The notes under the pieces: model-generated
The model's input: only the letters and a program-made list of their open reading frames with translations
The model's database searches: none
What the model was told of the DNA's origin: nothing
Origin: Gillisia xinjiangensis
GTDB taxonomy: Bacteria > Bacteroidota > Bacteroidia > Flavobacteriales > Flavobacteriaceae
Reading direction: 5' to 3'
Length of the DNA stretch: 64,000 bases
Assembly: GCF_046298265.1 (NCBI RefSeq)
Contig: NZ_JBKAHK010000010.1
Span: 62,001-126,000, forward strand
Program-made: the position numbers and the translations under genes
Shown here: in pieces, positions 59,175 through 64,000 of the stretch
Numbering within the stretch: position 1 is the first letter of the stretch
Layout of the letters: every line of letters begins with the position of its first letter

Positions 59175-59367
59175 TTTAACCGCAAAGCATGCCAGGAAAA
59201 AAAATACCCGTCCGACAGTTACTGGCAGGCCGGGTACGCAAAGAAAAAATGATGATTGAAAATGAACCTTGGATAATTATTGAGTTGAAAATTATAAAAG
59301 GACTACTTGACAGAAATGCCGAATGGAATAGTAATACTTTGCGACCTTTGTGCGCTTGCGGTTAAAG
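59175..59367. mobile_element. 193 bp element with terminal inverted repeats (MITE-like)
   Basis: The ends TTTAACCGCAAAGC (59175-59188) and GCTTGCGGTTAAAG (59354-59367) are inverted copies with one mismatch or gap. Inside the left end CGCAAAG appears twice, split by an insert with two interleaved inverted repeats (59190-59236). The middle holds a short frame reading MMIENEPWIIIELK, faintly like the start and ELK motif of GxxExxY proteins. From memory, ACCGCAAAG...CGCAAAG repeats often flank such genes. Confidence 0.5.
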
Positions 59368-59512
59368 AAAGCACCTTTCTACAATTTCCTAAAACAGAAA
59401 CAAAATTTATAAATCCTTTCGTATATCAACTATGGATATAACGGAATAACGGATGGATAAACCTGAAAAAATCAGCCCTAATATCCTATCTTTAAACTAC
59501 AAACCCGCTCTT

Positions 59513-61171
59513 ATGGAAAACACAGGTTTCGATTTCTGGATGTTTATTGCAGGTCTCGGGATTTTTCTGTTTGGGATGCGGCACCTGGAAGAAAGTATAA
59601 AAGGACTGGCAGGGAAATCCTTTAAAAATTTATTGCAGCGGTTTACCGATAAAAGCTGGAAAGGTATCCTCACCGGGACGGCGGTTACCGCTATCCTGCA
59701 AAGCAGTTCCATGGTTACCCTGCTAGCACTTGCTTTTTTAGGTGGAGGGATGATAGGACTTAAAAACGCATTGGGCGTAGTGCTGGGAGCAAATCTGGGC
59801 ACAACTTTCACGGCCTGGATTGTGGCAACCTTTGGATTTAAAATGGATATCGCCGATTTCTCCTTTCCGTTCCTGGCAGTTGGGATCTTAAGCTACCTCT
59901 TTTTAAAAAGCAGGCCCTTTTTGATGAATCTGGGTGGACTTCTCATTGGTTTCGGATTGTTATTCCTGGGACTGGACTTTATGAAGGAGGCTATTGAAAT
60001 GGTAGCAGGACAAATAGATTTAAGCAGCTTTGCGAACTACGGATTATGGGCTTTTTTGCTATTGGGACTCTTTATAACCGCACTTATACAGTCCAGCTCT
60101 GCGATGATTGTTATAATTTTAAGCGCCCTTAACGCCGGACTTATAGATATATATCAGGCCGTAGCCATGGTTATTGGCGCAAATATAGGTACCACCGTTA
60201 CACTTATATTTGGTTCCATTGGCGGCACCGCCGATAAAAAGAGGCTCATGCTGGCAAATGTTATTTTTAATTGCATTACAGGACTTCTCATTTACTTTTT
60301 AATAGATCAGCTTGTCTATGGAGTGTATTACTTTTTTAAGGTGGAAGATGTCCTTATGGAGCTTGTGCTTATCAATACACTTATTAACCTGATAGGGATT
60401 GTTTTGTTCTATCCATTTTTAGGGATTTTCAGAAACTTTTTGAACCAAAGATTTATTTCTTCTGCACCACAGGGAGAAACACTATACGTAAAGAATATAT
60501 CCCCAAATGTACCCGATGTAGCTCTCAAAGCCCTGGATAAGGAGTTAATCCAGGTCTATAGTTACACCAGGGATTTTATTAGGGAAAGTTTAGGATTAAT
60601 GGAACGGGAGAAAAACCGCGAATCCCAGTGGAGAAAGATTTTTTCCAACGCCTCCGGATTGATGAAAAAATACGAGAAAATAAAACGCCTGGAAGATGAA
60701 CTTACAGCCTATTATGCACAGCTCCAGGAGGAGAACCTTTCTAAGCCGGAAGCAGAACTTCTTACCTCTGGAATGATGGGCTTGCGCTCCATGATCTATG
60801 CCGCCAAGGAAACTAAAGATGTTATTCACAACATCCTTTTTATGATAGAAAGCGAAGATCCCCTGGCACAGGAAGTGCTGGAGCGCTTGCGAAGAGTGGT
60901 ACGCCTTAGGATTCAGGAACTTGATGACTTGCTCGGACTGGAAACTCCCAAAGTGATCCCTGTACATTGGCTGGATGAAAATGAAGCCTTTTACAAGGAA
61001 ACCATTACCTGGCTTTATAAAAATATTAAAAGGCACGATACTAAAGGAGTTCAGATTTCAACCATGACCAATGTGATCCGGCAAACGGTATCCTCGCTTA
61101 ATAATTTATGTAACTCTATAATTTATGTGAAGTTTAAAAAAGAGACCGCTGTAGATAAGTTTACTGTTTAA
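59513..61171 (+). CDS. Na/Pi cotransporter family protein with PhoU-like tail
   Basis: Sodium-coupled phosphate uptake at the inner membrane. The 552-residue protein has two Na/Pi cotransporter repeats, with FGMRHLEESIKGLAGKSFKNLLQ and the paired motifs TAILQSSSMVTLLAL and TALIQSSSAMIVIIL (QSSS). GANLGTTFTAW and GANIGTTVTLI are further paired motifs. A C-terminal PhoU-like helical region follows (about 360-552, VYSYTRDFIRESLGLMER). I chose MENTGFDFW as start because homologs begin there; an in-frame ATG at 59453 would add 20 residues. It faces the pst operon. Confidence 0.88.
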   Translation: MENTGFDFWMFIAGLGIFLFGMRHLEESIKGLAGKSFKNLLQRFTDKSWKGILTGTAVTAILQSSSMVTLLALAFLGGGMIGLKNALGVVLGANLGTTFTAWIVATFGFKMDIADFSFPFLAVGILSYLFLKSRPFLMNLGGLLIGFGLLFLGLDFMKEAIEMVAGQIDLSSFANYGLWAFLLLGLFITALIQSSSAMIVIILSALNAGLIDIYQAVAMVIGANIGTTVTLIFGSIGGTADKKRLMLANVIFNCITGLLIYFLIDQLVYGVYYFFKVEDVLMELVLINTLINLIGIVLFYPFLGIFRNFLNQRFISSAPQGETLYVKNISPNVPDVALKALDKELIQVYSYTRDFIRESLGLMEREKNRESQWRKIFSNASGLMKKYEKIKRLEDELTAYYAQLQEENLSKPEAELLTSGMMGLRSMIYAAKETKDVIHNILFMIESEDPLAQEVLERLRRVVRLRIQELDDLLGLETPKVIPVHWLDENEAFYKETITWLYKNIKRHDTKGVQISTMTNVIRQTVSSLNNLCNSIIYVKFKKETAVDKFTV

Positions 61172-61594
61172 TAATCAGTAATGTAAGGTAGAGAACCAGG
61201 ATCGTTAAACCTTAGGCGTAACTGAAAGAATCAAGAAACAAGACTTAATTTTAATTCACTGATAAAAATTTAAGTATAATCCCTAATTCATTTTAATTAT
61301 GGATAGAATTTAAAAAATTCATAAAAGCAAGGGCTATTTTTAAAAATCTCTTTCGAAATGCCCAATGGAGGTATTTCAGCATTAACAAAAATGTTAACCG
61401 GACAACAATGTTTAATAGTAACAAAACCTGGCAAGGCAGAAAAATTTTTGGACCAGGTGTATAGGAGAAAAGGGAAAATTGAATTTGCAAACCTGAAGTT
61501 TTTGTTTGTGACAGGGGCGAAAAATATTATGCCTCAGAAAGGGCAGAAAAGCAATTGGACAAGCCTGAAATAAAATCCGGAGGGATTGGATTAT
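61172..61594. other. Intergenic region behind the Na/Pi cotransporter
   Basis: Contains agaatcaagaaacaagact near 61225, another degenerate repeat like that at 7175. Two opposite open frames of 65-71 codons (61358-61573 plus, 61293-61490 minus) overlap each other and show no family features, so I do not call either. Confidence 0.4.
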
Positions 61595-61741
61595 TTAGGC
61601 TGCCACGATCACATTAATTATCGCACTTACAACTCCTACAAGGATGGCAGCAAGGACAAAAGCAACAAGTACTTTTGCAAAAACATTAAAGCCCTTTGTA
61701 GTTTCTTTGTAATTTTCGACAAACACTCCGATAGCTTCCAT
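61595..61741 (-). CDS. Small single-helix membrane protein
   Basis: A 48-residue protein found by hand translation, starting MEAIGVFVENYKETTKGFNV. It has a short amphipathic N-terminus and one strongly hydrophobic helix (FAKVLVAFVLAAILVGVVSAIINVIVAA) that ends at the C-terminus. No family is recognised. The intact ATG, sharp hydrophobic profile and absence of other coding sequence support it. It lies between the Na/Pi cotransporter and phoU, on the phoU strand. Confidence 0.6.
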   Translation of the reverse strand: MEAIGVFVENYKETTKGFNVFAKVLVAFVLAAILVGVVSAIINVIVAA

Positions 61742-61913
61742 AATAATTTTATTTGTTTAGTTAAACCCTTAATGCTGTCTTAAGTTACACAGATATTTCA
61801 GGCTAAAAAAAACTAATCGTTGAAGGGAAGATAAATCAGGCGAATTACGTGATCCTTAGATTTTTATGGATTTCGGGAAGTTAAAAGTCGGAATTAATTT
61901 ACTCAGGTCTTTC

Positions 61914-61954
61914 CCAAAAACAGAACGATCCATCTAATATTCAGATGAATCGTT
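61914..61954 (-). terminator. Terminator of the pst-phoU operon
   Basis: Minus strand AACGATTCATCT pairs with AGATGGATCGTT (11 of 12), followed by CTGTTTTT, about 70 nt after the phoU stop. Confidence 0.7.
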
Positions 61955-62022
61955 TTACGGAATAATTCCTTATTTTTTCGGGTTGGAGGTCAAGGTAATA
62001 TAGCCCGAAATTTTCAATGATT

Positions 62023-62709
62023 TTACTCTTCCTTGCCTCGCTTAAACGTCTTTTTCTTACGGTGTTTTACCACTTCAGCTTCGCGGAAGAAAATAATTTC
62101 TTCAGCAATATTTGTAACAAGATCGCCAATTCTTTCGAGTTTTTTTATCACGGAGAACAACAAAAGGAACTGATCAATCAATTCGGGATTAATTCTCACT
62201 TCCTTCGAGATGACCTTAAAGGATTTCATATTGATCTTATTGAGGACTTTATCCTTTTTGAAAACCTTTCTGGCCAACTTTGCATCGGCTTCAATATAGG
62301 CATCGGTAATATCATCCAGCATAGAAAGTGCCGACTCAAACATTTCCTCCACCCGCATTATCTCCAGCAACCTATCCTCAATAGGAGTATCAACCTCGAT
62401 GATATATTTTGAGATTCCGTAGGCGTGGTCCCCTACCCGCTCGAGATCAAAATTGATCTTTCTAAGAGCCAGAACAAACCTGAGGTCGCTGGCCACGGGA
62501 TTGTGCAGGGCGATAAAACGCTCGCAATCACGGTCAATTTTTAAATCCAGAGCATTTACCCTGTTCTCAGTTCGCACTACTTCTTCTGCCAAATCACTAT
62601 CATGCGTAAAAAATGCATCCCGGGCATTCTCGAGTTGTTTTCTGCAAAGCGACAGCATCTCTACCCCAGATTGATTCAGGGCTTCTCTATGTTGATCTAA
62701 ACTTATCAT
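62023..62709 (-). CDS. phoU: Phosphate signalling complex protein PhoU
   Basis: Links the Pst transporter to phosphate-responsive two-component control. The 228-residue, two three-helix-bundle protein shows the PhoU metal motifs in ALDLKIDRDCERFIALHNPVASDLRFVLALRKINFDLERVGDHA and SVIKKLERIGDLVTNIAEE (ExxxD). The lysine-rich tail (KHRKKKTFKRGKEE) is an extra. It is 11 bp downstream of pstB. No phoR/phoB pair is in the window. Confidence 0.95.
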   Translation of the reverse strand: MISLDQHREALNQSGVEMLSLCRKQLENARDAFFTHDSDLAEEVVRTENRVNALDLKIDRDCERFIALHNPVASDLRFVLALRKINFDLERVGDHAYGISKYIIEVDTPIEDRLLEIMRVEEMFESALSMLDDITDAYIEADAKLARKVFKKDKVLNKINMKSFKVISKEVRINPELIDQFLLLFSVIKKLERIGDLVTNIAEEIIFFREAEVVKHRKKKTFKRGKEE

Positions 62710-62720
62710 AGCCTAATTTT

Positions 62721-63521
62721 TTATCCGAATCTACCGGTAATGTAGTTTTCGGTTTGTTGTTTTTCAGGGTTGGTAAATAATTTCTTAGTTCGGTCATACT
62801 CGATGAGTTCTCCAAGATAGAAAAAAGCGGTGTAATCACTTATCCTTCCAGCCTGCTGCATATTATGGGTGACGATTACTATAGTGTACTTTTCTTTCAA
62901 TTCGTAAATAAGTTCCTCGATTTTAGCGGTAGAAAGTGGATCCAGGGCAGAGGTAGGCTCATCCATTAAAATTATTGAAGGTTCTACAGCCAGAGTACGC
63001 GCAATACATAATCTCTGTTGCTGTCCTCCTGAAAGTGCAATAGCCGATTTGTTGAGATCGTCCTTAACTTCATCCCATAAAGCGACTTGTTTCAAAGAAT
63101 CCTCCACCTTTTCCTTCAGAAATTTTTTGTCTTTTATCCCCTGAATTCTCAGGCCATAGGCAACATTTTCAAAGATAGATTTTGGAAAGGGATTCGGCTT
63201 TTGAAATACCATGCCTACCTGTTTCCGCAATAGCTCTACGTTGATCTTCTTTTTATAAATGTTATCACCGTCAATTCGCACTTCTCCTTCCAGCCTAAAG
63301 CCATCCACATAATCGTTCATCCTGTTGAACAAACGTAAAAATGTTGATTTTCCACATCCCGAAGGACCAATAAAAGCAGTGACTTTATTGGCCTTTATGG
63401 TCATGTCTATACCTTTAATAGCCATAAAATCATCGTAAAAGACTTTTACTCCTTTGGTCTCAAGTTTATGTTTCCTTTTGATAGACTTATCTATCACGAT
63501 CTCCTTATTCTTTTTGCTCAT
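62721..63521 (-). CDS. pstB: Phosphate ABC transporter ATP-binding protein
   Basis: Powers high-affinity phosphate import. The 266-residue ATPase has Walker A GPSGCGKST, the Q-loop FQKPNPFPKS, the signature LSGGQQQRLCIARTLA, Walker B IILMDEPTSALDP and the H-loop VTHNM. VFYDDFMAIKGIDM at the start is typical of PstB. It lies between pstA (14 bp) and phoU (11 bp). Confidence 0.97.
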   Translation of the reverse strand: MSKKNKEIVIDKSIKRKHKLETKGVKVFYDDFMAIKGIDMTIKANKVTAFIGPSGCGKSTFLRLFNRMNDYVDGFRLEGEVRIDGDNIYKKKINVELLRKQVGMVFQKPNPFPKSIFENVAYGLRIQGIKDKKFLKEKVEDSLKQVALWDEVKDDLNKSAIALSGGQQQRLCIARTLAVEPSIILMDEPTSALDPLSTAKIEELIYELKEKYTIVIVTHNMQQAGRISDYTAFFYLGELIEYDRTKKLFTNPEKQQTENYITGRFG

Positions 63522-63535
63522 TTAAAGAAGCTTTT

Positions 63536-64000
63536 TTATTTTAATTTTTTCTGCCATTTATTTCTGAAATAAACCGCGATTCCATTCATTATAAAGGTAA
63601 TCAATAACAACATAATAATCGCCGCGGCGGCATTTACTTCAAATCCTGCCTGAGGCCTGGAAATCCAGTTAAAGATTTGTATAGGCATCACCGTAAATTG
63701 ATCCATAGGAGATGAAGGCGCGAAAGGCACATAAGCCAAGGCTCCAATAACAATTAGCGGAGCAGTTTCACCCACCGCCCTTGAAAGCGCTAAAATTACC
63801 CCGGTTAAGATCCCTCCAAAGGAAGCCGGAAGCAACTGCATGGAAACCGTTTGCCATTTGGAGGCGCCTAATGCAAAGGATGCGTCCCGAATGGATTTTG
63901 GAACTGCCTTAATCGCTTCTCTTGTGGAAACAATCACAATGGGAAGGATTAGCAAGGCCAGGGTGAAACTACCGGCCAGGACACTTGCGCCCATTTCCAG
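63536..64000 (-). CDS. pstA: Phosphate ABC transporter permease PstA, N-terminal part beyond the window
   Basis: Inner-membrane channel subunit of the Pst phosphate importer. At least 154 C-terminal residues are visible. They contain the permease EAA-like loop (TREAIKAVPKSIRDASFALGASKWQTV), LLPASFGGILTGVILALSRAVGETAPLIVIGA, and the family end IMNGIAVYFRNKWQKKLK. The frame is open to the right edge, so the gene starts outside. pstB follows after 14 bp. Confidence 0.94.
   Translation of the reverse strand: MEMGASVLAGSFTLALLILPIVIVSTREAIKAVPKSIRDASFALGASKWQTVSMQLLPASFGGILTGVILALSRAVGETAPLIVIGALAYVPFAPSSPMDQFTVMPIQIFNWISRPQAGFEVNAAAAIIMLLLITFIMNGIAVYFRNKWQKKLK

Noticed and set aside
59432..59452. 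ATGGATATAACGGAATAACGG upstream of the Na/Pi cotransporter as a fourth leader element
   Set aside because: It shares ATAACGGAA with the leader element, but the frame stops after five codons and the rest does not align; too weak to call.
61358..61573. 71-codon plus-strand frame (and an opposite 65-codon frame) behind the Na/Pi cotransporter
   Set aside because: The frames overlap each other, have no recognisable domain or promoter, and lie in a repeat-bearing spacer.
1..64000. CRISPR arrays, tRNA or rRNA genes, prophage or complete insertion sequences
   Set aside because: I looked on both strands and found no regularly spaced repeats, no cloverleaf or rRNA-like sequence, and no transposase, integrase or phage genes.

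Overview
The window is a 64 kb chromosomal segment of a member of the Bacteroidota, most likely a marine Flavobacteriaceae of the Gramella/Salegentibacter/Zunongwangia type. The evidence is the low-GC composition (estimated by eye), the dense short operons, and the near absence of Shine-Dalgarno sequences. The Bacteroidota -7 promoter box TAnnTTTG precedes about twenty genes. Typical families are also present: a TonB receptor with a carboxypeptidase-regulatory plug extension, DUF6702 beside an M1 peptidase, an OB/PASTA-rluD-ddl-coaD cluster, and an rsfS-ftsH-LUD-cdsA-psd-ACBP cluster. I see no rRNA, tRNA, CRISPR array, prophage or intact insertion sequence. The content is mostly core metabolism.

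Layout. 1-3.5 kb: 3'-truncated pyruvate carboxylase and yaaA. 3.7-7.1 kb: rluD-like and PASTA genes facing ddl and coaD. 7.4-11.9 kb: an outer-membrane TonB receptor and a secreted M14 carboxypeptidase. 11.9-14.3 kb: NUDIX, pyrE, SRPBCC and birA. 14.3-19.2 kb: rsfS, ftsH, LUD, cdsA, psd and an acyl-CoA-binding protein. 19.2-25.1 kb: valS, DUF1573, an aminotransferase and murB. 25.1-32.2 kb: a fasciclin lipoprotein, a glycosyltransferase with an ECF sigma factor, lipA, gap and a TPR hybrid histidine kinase. 32.2-38.5 kb: lpxK, a Nif3-like gene, a coiled-coil zinc-ribbon relative, a lipoprotein, msrA and a K+/H+ antiporter. 38.5-48.8 kb: the kynurenine genes kmo and kynU, on the minus strand, bracket a plus-strand block of light and flavin genes (old yellow enzyme, flavin reductase, DUF2256, cryptochrome-DASH, Fe-S photolyase), followed by an SDR and a lipoprotein. 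48.9-58.9 kb: O-methyltransferase, tatA, M1 peptidase, two paralogous secreted proteins, pepE, glutaminase, lemA with an M48 peptidase, and a CBM48 protein. 59-64 kb: phosphate uptake, with a Na/Pi cotransporter and the pstA-pstB-phoU operon running off the right edge.

The most interesting structure lies between genes. A roughly 45-59 bp element occurs three times, each time a short distance upstream of an unrelated gene (DUF1573, a lipoprotein, kynU). Each copy contains an 11-codon open frame beginning MSI that stops at exactly the same codon, with three different stop codons. The same stretch can fold into a small stem whose inner pairs co-vary in the third copy. It may be a leader peptide, a structured 5'-UTR or a dispersed repeat. 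Other unannotated structures are a 193 bp element with terminal inverted repeats carrying a nested insert of interleaved inverted repeats, a 91 bp GGGCGTGC...TCACGC element abutting the rluD stop codon, a perfect 26 bp palindrome next to the flavin reductase start, several small dispersed repeats, and three genes whose -7 box lies only 4-5 nt from the start codon (predicted leaderless mRNAs).

Functional themes are envelope biogenesis (ddl, murB, lpxK, cdsA, psd, tatA), protein quality control (ftsH, M48, msrA), light-driven DNA repair, tryptophan degradation and phosphate homeostasis.
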